Shown in pieces: positions 6,526 to 14,747 of a DNA stretch of 23,359 nt. Both the position numbers and the translations under genes were made by a program. Position 1 is the first letter of the stretch; each line of letters begins with the position of its first letter. The DNA is from Myxococcota bacterium (lineage in GTDB: Bacteria > Myxococcota > Polyangia > GCA-2747355 > JAKLHH01): the NCBI GenBank assembly GCA_022710245.1, contig JAKLHH010000009.1, forward strand, positions 1-23,359, given 5' to 3'. The notes below the pieces were generated by a model. That model was given only the letters and a program-made list of their open reading frames with translations. It was not told the origin of the DNA and ran no database searches.

Positions 6526-8061
6526 ATGCGCGCCCTCACGCTCCTCGCTCTCCTCACGCTGGCGCTGGCCGGCTGCCTCTCCCCGGAGGCCCGCCAGCTG
6601 AACGCGCTCGGCGACCAGGCCGCCAGCCAGCGCAAGTACGAGCAGGCCATCTCCTTCTACTCCCGGTCGCTGACCATCGACCCGGACCAGGACAAGGTGC
6701 GCCAGCGCCTGGAGGCGGCGCGCATCCTGCTGCGCCAGATCTATGTCGACAAGATCTACGAGATCGTCGATGGCGCCAGCGTGCCCATCGCCGAGTACGT
6801 CGGCGCCTGGCGGATGTCTGCCGCGCTCCCCTCGCTCGGCGTCGAGGCGGCGCGCATCCCCGGCATCCGGCTCGACCTCTCACACCGCTTCGTGCGCGCG
6901 GAGCCCGCGCTCCGCTCGGCCACCGAGGCCCACAACTACTATCTGCACCTCGGGCAGATGATCGCCCTGGTGCCCGACAGCGCCGTGAGCAAGGCGATGC
7001 AGGAGGTCGGCGCCACCCTGCAGCAGGAGCACCTCAAGCTGGCCGAGGCCGCGACCCGCGCCCGCCAGATGGGGCTCGCGCTGCTGCAGACCGCCGCGGC
7101 GGCGACCTTCGCGCCGCGGGAGACCGGCCTCTGGGCCGAGGTCGACCGCCGCCGGACCACGCTCCTGCAGGGCCTCTCCATCGCGGTCGGGCTGCGCGTG
7201 CAGGGCGGCCCCTCGGCCGCCGAGAACGACCACCTGCTCGGCGGCCTGCGCCGGCGGCTCCCCACCATCTTCACCACCGCCAGCGACGCGCCGCTCCAGC
7301 TGCTGCTCAGGCCGCGGCGCCCGGAGAGCGCGCAGCGGCAGACCCGCGACCAGAAGAGCGCACAGTGCCAGGTCGGCACCGAGCGCCTCCCCAACCCGGA
7401 GTGCGACGCGCTCAGGAGCCGTGCCGACAGCGCGAAGAGCTCGCTCGAGACCGCGCGCCGCGCCGTCGACCAGGCCGCCGCCCGCTGCGCCTCGGAGCCG
7501 CAGGCCTCGAGCTGCACGAGCGGCGTGCAGAGCGCGCAGAGCCAGCTCGCCTCGGCGCAGCGCGACTACGACGACCTCGAGCGACGCCACGGCGCCTGCC
7601 CGCGCTTCATCGAGAAGCCGATCTACAAGTTCTTCTTCTACGAGCGGTTCACCGTCTCCCGGCAGGTCTCGACCTCCGGCGCGCTGACCGTCACGCGCGG
7701 CAGCGAGGTCGTCTCCTCGCGGCCCGTGACCGGCGCCGCCTCGGCCGCGGACACCTTCGGCGACGGCCTCAGCTGCGCGGGCATCCCGCCCGACCCGCTG
7801 CAGCTCGCCTCGCTCGGCGAGCTGCAGGCCAGCGCCGAGGGGCAGATGCTCGACGGCTGCATGAGCGAGCTCTTGACCCTGCGCCGGCGCGCCGCGGAGA
7901 AGCAGCTCGGCGGCGGCGAGTCCAAGGAGCAGCGCCTCGACGCGCTGGTCCGCGCCCGCCTCGTCGACGACAGCTACGCGCTGGCCAAGGACGAGCTGCA
8001 GCGGCACCTGGCGGGGGCCTGGAGCTCGGACTTCAACCTGGTCGAGCGCATCCTGCGCTGA
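6526..8061 (+). CDS. Lipoprotein with N-terminal TPR-like helices and Cys-rich coiled coil
   Basis: I do not recognise this 511-residue protein as a named family. The signal peptide ends in the lipobox LAGC with C17 as the lipidation site. Residues about 20-75 look like one or two TPR units ('ALGDQAASQRKYEQAISFYSRSL'), then a longer helix. A middle domain (about 75-260) is mixed and ends 'LQLLLRPRRP'. Residues about 270-360 are a predicted coiled coil with several cysteines (QCQVG, NPECD, ARCAS, SSCTS). A beta-rich segment follows ('KFFFYERFTVSRQVSTSGALTVTRGSEVV'), then a helical C-terminus. The likely location is the periplasmic face of the outer membrane. Its own promoter and ribosome binding site separate it from folC. 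A scaffolding role is possible from the TPR, but no function is assigned. Confidence 0.8.
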   Translation: MRALTLLALLTLALAGCLSPEARQLNALGDQAASQRKYEQAISFYSRSLTIDPDQDKVRQRLEAARILLRQIYVDKIYEIVDGASVPIAEYVGAWRMSAALPSLGVEAARIPGIRLDLSHRFVRAEPALRSATEAHNYYLHLGQMIALVPDSAVSKAMQEVGATLQQEHLKLAEAATRARQMGLALLQTAAAATFAPRETGLWAEVDRRRTTLLQGLSIAVGLRVQGGPSAAENDHLLGGLRRRLPTIFTTASDAPLQLLLRPRRPESAQRQTRDQKSAQCQVGTERLPNPECDALRSRADSAKSSLETARRAVDQAAARCASEPQASSCTSGVQSAQSQLASAQRDYDDLERRHGACPRFIEKPIYKFFFYERFTVSRQVSTSGALTVTRGSEVVSSRPVTGAASAADTFGDGLSCAGIPPDPLQLASLGELQASAEGQMLDGCMSELLTLRRRAAEKQLGGGESKEQRLDALVRARLVDDSYALAKDELQRHLAGAWSSDFNLVERILR

Positions 8062-8114
8062 CCCCGCGCCCTGGCGCGCCCTGCCGCGAACTCCGCGCCG
8101 CCCCCGCTCGGTGG

Positions 8115-8120
8115 TATGAT
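8115..8120 (+). promoter_or_regulatory. Putative -10 element (TATGAT), possibly leaderless transcript
   Basis: GGTATGAT ends six bases before the ATG at 8127, so a normal start of transcription would fall at or beside the start codon. The only purine run before the ATG is GAGGG, ending two bases upstream, which is too close for a standard ribosome binding site. Confidence 0.4.
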
Positions 8121-8126
8121 GAGGGT

Positions 8127-9668
8127 ATGAGCGTCGCGGCCGGCTGCTCGACCCGGGTCCTCGCGACGCTGCTCGTCCTCTCCACGCTGGTCGTCCTCTT
8201 GCTCGCGGCCCCGGCGGGAGGCGAGCCGCCGCGCGAGGCCACCACGAGCAGCCTCGTCGAGCCCACCGACCCGGCCGCGGTCCTCCAGCAGCGCCTCACC
8301 GGGCTGATGCTCCGCTGCCGTCGCTGCCTCTGGGGCGTCATCGTGAAGGAGGCCGAGTCCGGGCGCGTCCTCCTCGACCGCAACGCGCAGCTCCCCTTCA
8401 ACCCGGCCTCCAACATCAAGCTGATCACCACCGCCGCCGCGCTCGCCCAGCTCGGTCCTGAGCACCGCTTCGTCACCCGGCTCCTCGGCGTCGTCGACGG
8501 CGCGCGCGTGAAGGGGCTCACCCTGCAGGGGAGCGGCGACCCCTCGCTGACCAGCGCCGCGCTCGGCGCCCTGGCGGCCGACCTCCACGAGCTCGGCGTC
8601 GAGGAGGTCGAGGGCCCGATCTACCTCGACACCTCCGCCTTCGGCGAGAAGACGAGCGACCCGCCGGGCTTCAAGGCCTTCAAGAGCTCGCACCCGTTCC
8701 GCGCCGGCGTCGACGCGCTCTCGCTCAACGGGAACGTGCTGCGCATCACCGTCTCGCCCGGCGAGGCACCCGGGCAGCCAGGGCTCGTCTCCGTCGCCGC
8801 CGAGAGCGACTACCTCGACCTGCGCGCGCAGGTGGTCACGTCCCACCGCACGCGGCTCCGCGTCGCGACCTTCTCGGCCGGGGCGCGCACCGGCGTCCAC
8901 GTGAGCGGGCGCATCGCCGTCGAGAGCGAGCCCAAGCAGTACTGGCGCCGCGTCTACCACCCCGCCCTCTACGCGGGCCACACCATGCTGCGCCAGCTCG
9001 CCGCGCAGGGCATCCGCGTCGGCCCCGCGCCGGGAGTGGCGGGCGCCCCGCTCCGCCGGCGCGCCACGCCCCCCGAGACCCCGGTCCTCGCCGAGCACAC
9101 CTCCGAGGAGCTCTCGGCGATCATCCGCCGCGGCAACAAGGTCTCCAGCAACGTGATGTCCGAGCACCTGCTCCTCGCGCTCGGCGCGGACGTCTTCGGC
9201 GCGCCGGCGACCTTCGACAAGGGGCGGCGCGCCGTGGCGCTCTACCTGAAGAAGGTCGGCGTCAGGCCGGGGACCTTCTTCCTCGAGAACGGCAGCGGGC
9301 TCTCGCGTCGGAGCCGCATCCGGCCCGCCGACCTGCTCGCGGTCCTCGAGCGCGCCGCGGCCGACCTCTCGGTCGGTCCCGACCTCCTCGCCTCGCTGCC
9401 GCTGGCTGGCCTCGACGGTACGCTGCTCCGCCGCTTCGAGGGCTCGCAGGCGACCGGCTTCGTGCGCGCGAAGACCGGCACGCTGAGCGGCATCTCCGCG
9501 CTCTCGGGCTTCGCCGGCTTCAAGGATCGGCGCCTGCTCTTCTCGTTCCTCACCGGCCGCGCCGGCAAGCTGCGCCCCGTGCGGCGCCTGCACGTGAGCA
9601 TGGCCGAGGGACTGGTCGACTACCTGAGGCAGGTCACGGCGCTGAGCTCGCCGGTGCTCGCGCGCTGA
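8127..9668 (+). CDS. dacB: D-alanyl-D-alanine carboxypeptidase/endopeptidase (PBP4, family S13)
   Basis: This 513-residue periplasmic enzyme trims stem peptides and cuts D-Ala cross-links in peptidoglycan. All active-site motifs are present: SxxK as SNIK (95-98), SxN as SSN (340-342) and KTG (449-451), plus 'NGSGLSR' near 388-394, which is typical of the PBP4 family. The N-terminus has a strong signal sequence ending near 'APAGGE'. A large insertion between the first two motifs is normal for S13 enzymes, and the length is close to the E. coli protein with a modest extension. The chosen ATG is the first in frame after a -10-like TATGAT and gives the signal peptide directly. The downstream neighbour is convergent and ten bases away. 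Confidence 0.92.
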   Translation: MSVAAGCSTRVLATLLVLSTLVVLLLAAPAGGEPPREATTSSLVEPTDPAAVLQQRLTGLMLRCRRCLWGVIVKEAESGRVLLDRNAQLPFNPASNIKLITTAAALAQLGPEHRFVTRLLGVVDGARVKGLTLQGSGDPSLTSAALGALAADLHELGVEEVEGPIYLDTSAFGEKTSDPPGFKAFKSSHPFRAGVDALSLNGNVLRITVSPGEAPGQPGLVSVAAESDYLDLRAQVVTSHRTRLRVATFSAGARTGVHVSGRIAVESEPKQYWRRVYHPALYAGHTMLRQLAAQGIRVGPAPGVAGAPLRRRATPPETPVLAEHTSEELSAIIRRGNKVSSNVMSEHLLLALGADVFGAPATFDKGRRAVALYLKKVGVRPGTFFLENGSGLSRRSRIRPADLLAVLERAAADLSVGPDLLASLPLAGLDGTLLRRFEGSQATGFVRAKTGTLSGISALSGFAGFKDRRLLFSFLTGRAGKLRPVRRLHVSMAEGLVDYLRQVTALSSPVLAR

Positions 9669-9678
9669 TCAGGGGCTG

Positions 9679-11514
9679 TCAGCGCGCCTCGATGCGGAGC
9701 ACCCCCAGATCGGGCTGCCGCACGCCGCGCGCCAGATCGAGCGGGCCCAGGCTCCCGCTGGCGCGCACGGGCCCCTTCAGCTCCGCCGGGAGCAGCACCC
9801 CGAGCACGTACGGCTCGGCGCCCAGCCCCTGGAAGACGAAGGCGCCGCCCTCGTCCGTGCTGGTCGCGGCGAGCAGGCTGACGTCGGTCGGCGGGCGGTC
9901 CAGCGGGCGGCCCTTGCTCGAGTAGTAGAGCGCGACGCGCAGCCGCACCGCCGGCTGCTCGCCGAGGAAGACGCGGCCCCGGATCGCCCCGTCCCTCGGC
10001 GGCAGCGCCTCGGGCGCGCTCACCGTGCCGTCAGGCCGATAGCCGCCGTCCCGCGCCTGCTTCCAGAGGACGCGCGCACGCGCCAGGTCGCCGAGGTTCA
10101 GCGCCACCTGCGCCAGCTTCGCCTTCCCGTCCGGTCCGGCGCGGAAGCGCGACTCGTCGAGGAGCTCCAGCCCGGCCGCCCGCACCGCCGGCGTCAGCGG
10201 CATGCGCCTGAGCCGGAACGCGAGGAGCTGCGGGAAGAGCAGCGAGCGGGTCACCGCGGTCGCCGCGAGCTGCTCGCGGATCGCGTGCTCCGGCTCGAGC
10301 AGCCGATCGGGGATGGTGGCGAGGGCTTGCCAGGCCGGCGCGGTGTGCACGGTCCAGCGCCCGGCCCGCTTGCTCAGGTACTCGCGGAGCGCCGCCTCGC
10401 TCGCCGGGGTCGCGGCCACCCTCTGCGCCTGGGTGCCGGAGAGGACCTCCACCGACGTCGGGAACCGCACGACCCGAGCGCCGCCGGGCGCGCCGAGGAG
10501 CATGCGCCGCTCCGGCCCGCGCTCCGCGACGCCGGCGGCTGCGGCCAGCGTGCGCACCTTCATCTCGCCCGCCTCGAGGCAGTGGCGCGTGAACCAGGTC
10601 CCCACCGCCAGGAGCGCCGCCGCCGGGAGCGCGGCGAGCCCGAGCGCGATCAGCCGGCGGCGGAGCCCCGCCCGCGACGGAGAGCAGGCGACCAGCAGCC
10701 CGCCCGCGGCCGCGCCGAGGAGGCCGCAGCCGACCAGCATCCCGAGCCGCACGCGAGAGAGGCCGAGCGAGCTGATCTCGGCCGACTCGTTCAGCAGCTC
10801 GAGCGAGGCGTTGAGCAGCAGCTGCAGCCGCGGCGCCAGATGCCCCGCGAGCGCGGCGAGGGCGGCGCCCGCCGCGAGGCCGGCCAGCGACCAGCCGAGG
10901 ATCCCGCGCCCGCTCCACCAGGGGCTGCGCCAGCGATCGGGCGGCCCGCCGAGCGTCAGCTCGCCGAGGATGATGAAGAGGAGCGCCGTCGCCACCGCCT
11001 GGCCGCCGAGCTGCACGAGCGGTCCGGCCAGCGCGATCTGTCCGCCCGGCACCGTCGTCGCCAGCACGCCCCCGGTCGCCCCCGCGGAGCTGGTGATGAA
11101 GGAGACCAGCGCCTCGAGCGCGCCGACGAGCACCGCGCCGACGATGATCTTGGGCACGCCGACGCGGGTCAGCGCGCCGCGGGACCACCAGGTGCGGTTG
11201 AAGAGGAAGGGCAGCGCGAGGGCCCCGACCAGGAGGGTGGCCCAGGCGACGGTGATGGCCACGCGCGGGTTCCCGGCGGCGAGCGCCTGCAGCCGCTCCA
11301 GATCGTCCGCGAGCGCGACCGGACGGATGTACCTGCCGAAGGCGGGCGTGGCGATGGTGAGGAGCACCCGCACCACCGCGTAGCCGACAGCGCAGCCGCC
11401 GAGCGCCATGACCAGCGCCGAGACCGCCGTGCGCCAGGGGAGCGAGCGGTCCTCGGAGGGCTCCTGCCTGCCACGCTGCTGGGCCGCGCCACCGGAGGGC
11501 CTGGGAGCGCCCAT
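9679..11514 (-). CDS. Seven-helix membrane protein with C-terminal carboxypeptidase-regulatory-like domain
   Basis: I do not recognise this 611-residue protein. Its N-terminal half has about seven hydrophobic segments near residues 29-53, 86-104, 120-140, 160-186, 203-224, 255-277 and 286-305, linked by short loops. The C-terminal 300 residues are soluble. Close to the end, 'GAIRGRVFLGEQPAVRLRV' and 'TSTDEGGAFVFQGLG' look like a carboxypeptidase-regulatory (CarboxypepD_reg) beta sandwich. The stretch 'AKLAQVALNLGDLARARVLWKQA' resembles a TPR-like helical pair. The ATG at 11514 lies one base after the stop of the upstream methyltransferase gene, so the two form an operon. A start further upstream would run into that gene. 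No transporter or enzyme motif was found. Confidence 0.78.
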   Translation of the reverse strand: MGAPRPSGGAAQQRGRQEPSEDRSLPWRTAVSALVMALGGCAVGYAVVRVLLTIATPAFGRYIRPVALADDLERLQALAAGNPRVAITVAWATLLVGALALPFLFNRTWWSRGALTRVGVPKIIVGAVLVGALEALVSFITSSAGATGGVLATTVPGGQIALAGPLVQLGGQAVATALLFIILGELTLGGPPDRWRSPWWSGRGILGWSLAGLAAGAALAALAGHLAPRLQLLLNASLELLNESAEISSLGLSRVRLGMLVGCGLLGAAAGGLLVACSPSRAGLRRRLIALGLAALPAAALLAVGTWFTRHCLEAGEMKVRTLAAAAGVAERGPERRMLLGAPGGARVVRFPTSVEVLSGTQAQRVAATPASEAALREYLSKRAGRWTVHTAPAWQALATIPDRLLEPEHAIREQLAATAVTRSLLFPQLLAFRLRRMPLTPAVRAAGLELLDESRFRAGPDGKAKLAQVALNLGDLARARVLWKQARDGGYRPDGTVSAPEALPPRDGAIRGRVFLGEQPAVRLRVALYYSSKGRPLDRPPTDVSLLAATSTDEGGAFVFQGLGAEPYVLGVLLPAELKGPVRASGSLGPLDLARGVRQPDLGVLRIEAR

Positions 11515-11515
11515 C

Positions 11516-12181
11516 TCACACCTTCCTTGCCACGACGAGCTGCAGCCCACCGCCAGCGAAGGTGGCGAAGCGCTCGACGACGAGCCCGGCCGCGGTCGCC
11601 TCGGCGACCACACCGCCGGTGAGGAAGTCGACGCCGATCTCGGGCCTCAGCGCGAGGCGGATCGCCGCGTGGAGCAGCAGGCCCCGGAGCAGGCCGTCGG
11701 GGAGGTGCCAGTCGACCAGGTAGACGCGGCCGAAGGGCCTGGTGACCCGACGCAGCTCCCGCAGCGCCGCCTGCCGCACCGCCGGCGGCATCTCGTGGAG
11801 GCTCAGCGTGCAGCAGACCCGATCGAAGGCGTCACCCTCGAGCGGGAGCCGCTCCGCGTTGCCCTCGACGAAGCGGACGTGCTCGCCGCTCGTCTTCGTG
11901 CGCGCCACGGCCAGCATCTCGCCGCAGAGGTCGACGCCGGTCACGCTCCCACCCGGGAGCACCGCGGGCGCCAGCGCCGCGGCGAGCGCGCCGGTGCCGC
12001 AGCAGACGTCCAGGATGGTCTCGCCCGGCCGCGCGGCGATCGCCGCGAGCACCTCCGGCAGCACGGCGGCGCCGCTGCCGAAGAGCAGGGAGCTGGCGAC
12101 CGGCGAGACGCGATCGTAGCGGGGGGCGAGCTGCTGATAGGTCTGCACCGTCCTCAGGGCGTGGCGGGCGGAGACGTCCAT
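11516..12181 (-). CDS. UbiE/COQ5-like class I methyltransferase
   Basis: This 221-residue cytoplasmic methyltransferase has motif I 'ILDVCCGTGALAAAL' (about 56-70), 'VTGVDLCGEML' for SAM ribose binding, and 'FDRVCCTLSLHEMP' at the post-I/IV region. 'GRVYLVDWHLP' follows, as in ubiquinone/menaquinone C-methyltransferase-like proteins. It is shorter than typical UbiE (about 250 residues) and the signature is not exact, so a specific role in quinone synthesis is not claimed. The ATG at 12181 is the first after a -10-like TATCCT. The gene is followed one base later by a polytopic membrane protein, which suggests a membrane-associated substrate or a shared pathway. Confidence 0.85.
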   Translation of the reverse strand: MDVSARHALRTVQTYQQLAPRYDRVSPVASSLLFGSGAAVLPEVLAAIAARPGETILDVCCGTGALAAALAPAVLPGGSVTGVDLCGEMLAVARTKTSGEHVRFVEGNAERLPLEGDAFDRVCCTLSLHEMPPAVRQAALRELRRVTRPFGRVYLVDWHLPDGLLRGLLLHAAIRLALRPEIGVDFLTGGVVAEATAAGLVVERFATFAGGGLQLVVARKV

Positions 12182-12206
12182 GGGGCTCCTCGAGCTGGGC
12201 CGCGGA

Positions 12207-12212
12207 AGGATA
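12207..12212 (-). promoter_or_regulatory. Putative -10 element (TATCCT) for the methyltransferase operon
   Basis: On the minus strand TTGAGGTATCCTTCC lies 25 bases before the ATG at 12181 and past the terminator of the upstream gene. The same TATCCT hexamer precedes the gene starting at 23290. Confidence 0.4.
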
Positions 12213-12255
12213 CCTCAAAAGCGACAGCCGAGGGCCGACGGCTTCGGCGGAGGGG

Positions 12256-12302
12256 AAAAAAGCGCTTCATCGTATCGCCTCGCGCAGGCGATACGATGAA
12301 GC
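12256..12302 (-). terminator. Rho-independent terminator with 17-bp perfect stem
   Basis: Perfect inverted arms occupy 12264-12280 and 12286-12302 with a five-base loop. On the minus strand the stem is followed by GC and six T's (12261-12256), then CCCC. It lies 55 bases after the stop of the large lipoprotein gene, so it should end that transcript before the methyltransferase promoter. The stem is unusually long, and about half of its bases are A or T in a very GC-rich background. Confidence 0.85.
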
Positions 12303-12356
12303 AGGGGGCGTTTGAACCGCGCAGGAGAGTGACAACAGCGCAGTTCGGCGGGGAAC

Positions 12357-14747
12357 CTAGGGGGTGATCACCACGTCGTCGATCAGCCAGCCGACGTGGG
12401 CATTGTCCTGACCATCGACCGAGTCGAAGTTGAAGCGGACGCGGACGCTCTTGCCGGCGAGCTCCGCCAGGCTGAGGTCGCCCGAGCTCTCCCAGCTCTT
12501 CACCGACGGAGCCTTCGAGTCCTTGCTCCAGATCTTCTTCCAGGAGGTGCTGCCGTCGACCGCGACCTCCACGGAGGTCCGGTCGTAGCTGCCCGAGCTC
12601 CCGCTCTCCACCTCGCGGAAGAGCCTGAAGCTCAGCCTGGAGGTCGCGCTGACGCCGGTCACCACGCGCGACGTGAGCGTGCCCTTCACCGTACCGCCGC
12701 CCTGATAGTTGCACTTCGCGTCCTGGCCGAAGTACCAGGCCGTCACCGCGGACGCGTAGCCCGGCGGGGCGCAGGTGCTGCTCTTGGCCAGGTGCCAGAG
12801 GCCCGTCGCCGTCCAGTTGCTGCTCCCGGACTCCATGGTGTCCTCGAGGAGGTTCCCGGTCGGGGTGGGGCTGTTCTGCACCGTCACCGAGCAGCCGTCC
12901 TCGACGGTCGCGCCGGTCGCGTCGCTGGCGACGACGCGGACCTGCACCGGCCCGTTGCCGACCTTGCTGGTGTCCCAGGCGACGCCGAAGGGCGCCGTGG
13001 TGTCGGTCGCCAGCTTGGCCAGGCCCGCGTAGAACTCCACGCGCGCGGCGTTCTGCGCGGTCGCCGTCAGCTGCACCGTGCCGGAGGCGGTGCCGCCGCA
13101 GGCCGCGCTGGTGTTCTTGACCTGCAGGGTCGGCGTGGGGCCGGCGCCCTCCTTCACGGTGATCGGCTGCGTCGTCGGGTCGTAGAGGTTGTCCTGCTCG
13201 CCGTCGACGTTCCGGTTCGGGTCGTGGATGCCCCAGTAGGTGCTCACCTGCGTCTTCTGCAGCACCTGCAGCCAGGAGCTCTGCTTGCCGTCGAAGAGCG
13301 CGCGGATCAGCTGGCCCACCGACTTGCCGCCGTCCTGGATCCAGACCTCGAGGCCGTTCGAGACGATCTCGAGCCTGCTCGTGCCGCCGCTCTTCAGGTT
13401 GAAGTAGCTCACCCCGTAGTAGTTGAAGGACACGCAGGAGTTGAACATCAGGATCTGGTAGCGGCCGTGGAAGTCGCTGGCCGAGTAGTTGCTCGGATCG
13501 AGGGGGCCGGCGCCGATGTACGAGTGGCCGTTGTAGATGACCACGTCGCCGTTCTTGAACGCCTCCTTGAAGTAGCTGCGCACGTTCCAGCTCGAGTCGG
13601 CGCCGAAGAGCATGCGCAGCTCGAGGGTCATGTTCTTCGACCCGCGCCCGCCGCTGACGACGAGGGGGACCTCCAGCTTGAGCCACTTGAGCAGGATGGT
13701 GTCGTGGACCGCGCGACGGAAGGCGCGGCTGTCGCCCGCGGCGATCCCGGGCGGGAAGCTGCTCTGGTTGACGATCCAGCTGTACAGATCCTGGAAGGTC
13801 GCGGGGTAGGTCTTGCCGTTGAAGGTGATGCTGAGCGGGTTGACCGCGCTGCCCTGGGCCACGCGCAGGGTCTTGAAGCCGTCGGAGAGGACCTTCAACG
13901 TCTTGAAGAACTCCTTCAGGCCGAGGTCGTTCTCGAAGCGGTCGTCGACGGGGTCGGTGTCGTGCGACGCGACGCCGGCGATCTCGTAGACCACGATGCG
14001 ATCGCGGAGCGAGTCATCGAGGGAGTAGAGCAGGTGGTACTCCGGGTAGGTCGCCTTCGGCGGAGTGGTCGGCTTCAGCTCCGCGTTGATCGGCAGGTAG
14101 CGGCGCGCCAGCTCGCGCTCGGAGATCTGGTTCTCGGCGAGCCCGGCGCGCTCCTTGTCGAGCTCGGTGACCTCCTTCTGGATCAGCGCCTGACAGGTCG
14201 CCTCGTTGGGTGCCCAGACGTACCAGAACGAGCTCTCGAACTCGCGGTCGTGCTCGTAGTTCTCGACGCAGCTCTTCAGGATCTCGGAGACGAACGACTG
14301 GTAGCTGCCCATCAGCAGCGCGAGCGAGTAGGCGCTCTGGGCGGCGAGGCTCTTCTCCACGAGCGCCCGCGCCTTGTACGTGTAGCCCACGCGCGCGATC
14401 TTCTTCACCACGCTGCGCGAGCCGTCCTCGCCCTTCTTCACCACCTCGAGCACGCTCTTGACGAAGGTCGCCGGGTCGATGTTGTTGTGGAACTCGCGAT
14501 CATCGACGCTGATCTTGCCAATGCGCAGCGGGCCGAACGCGGTGCGCACCTGCCGCTGCACCTCGTTCTGCACCGCGTAGCTCGTCGCGGTCTCGTCCAC
14601 GTAGACGTAGGCCTTGATGGTGAGCTCGCGCTCGACCGCCTGGTCGGAGGTGAGGTCGTCGCTGGTGGCGACCTGCCCGTCGCCGCCACACGCGCTCAGC
14701 GCGAGGGGGAACACCACTGCCATCCAGAGTGAGTGAAGGTGCGTCAT
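12357..14747 (-). CDS. Large lipoprotein: possible clan CD protease-like domain, Ig-like and jelly-roll domains
   Basis: This 796-residue surface lipoprotein starts with a signal peptide and lipobox LSAC (C20). The start at 14747 has AGGGGA before it. Residues 30-390 are mostly helical and unassigned. Residues 400-470 show a hydrophobic strand ending at H408 ('DVVIYNGHS'), then a second ending at C438 ('YQILMFNSC'), then 'LEIVSNGLEVW'. Paired strands ending in His and Cys are the layout of clan CD peptidases (caspase, gingipain), but the usual 'HG' reads 'HS', so catalysis is a hypothesis. An Ig-like domain (538-625, 'ARVEFYAGLAKLATDTTAPFG') and a C-terminal jelly-roll-like domain (632-796, ending 'GWLIDDVVITP') follow. 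The latter resembles domains at the end of secreted immune-inhibitor-type proteases. It is likely exposed at the cell surface. Confidence 0.85.
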   Translation of the reverse strand: MTHLHSLWMAVVFPLALSACGGDGQVATSDDLTSDQAVERELTIKAYVYVDETATSYAVQNEVQRQVRTAFGPLRIGKISVDDREFHNNIDPATFVKSVLEVVKKGEDGSRSVVKKIARVGYTYKARALVEKSLAAQSAYSLALLMGSYQSFVSEILKSCVENYEHDREFESSFWYVWAPNEATCQALIQKEVTELDKERAGLAENQISERELARRYLPINAELKPTTPPKATYPEYHLLYSLDDSLRDRIVVYEIAGVASHDTDPVDDRFENDLGLKEFFKTLKVLSDGFKTLRVAQGSAVNPLSITFNGKTYPATFQDLYSWIVNQSSFPPGIAAGDSRAFRRAVHDTILLKWLKLEVPLVVSGGRGSKNMTLELRMLFGADSSWNVRSYFKEAFKNGDVVIYNGHSYIGAGPLDPSNYSASDFHGRYQILMFNSCVSFNYYGVSYFNLKSGGTSRLEIVSNGLEVWIQDGGKSVGQLIRALFDGKQSSWLQVLQKTQVSTYWGIHDPNRNVDGEQDNLYDPTTQPITVKEGAGPTPTLQVKNTSAACGGTASGTVQLTATAQNAARVEFYAGLAKLATDTTAPFGVAWDTSKVGNGPVQVRVVASDATGATVEDGCSVTVQNSPTPTGNLLEDTMESGSSNWTATGLWHLAKSSTCAPPGYASAVTAWYFGQDAKCNYQGGGTVKGTLTSRVVTGVSATSRLSFRLFREVESGSSGSYDRTSVEVAVDGSTSWKKIWSKDSKAPSVKSWESSGDLSLAELAGKSVRVRFNFDSVDGQDNAHVGWLIDDVVITP

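Noticed and set aside
8062..8090. Small GC hairpin after the TPR lipoprotein as a terminator
   Set aside because: A 5-bp stem with a two-base loop and no T tract is too weak and common in this DNA.
12264..12302. The long perfect inverted repeat as a transposon end or attachment site
   Set aside because: It has a five-base loop and a T tract directly after it in the right orientation for a gene end, and no transposase is nearby.
12396..14732. A 778-codon open frame on the plus strand over the large lipoprotein gene
   Set aside because: It is antisense to a gene with signal peptide, lipobox, domains and terminator. Its protein is compositionally odd (rich in Arg, Val, Ala, Leu) with no motif, as expected from high-GC codon use.
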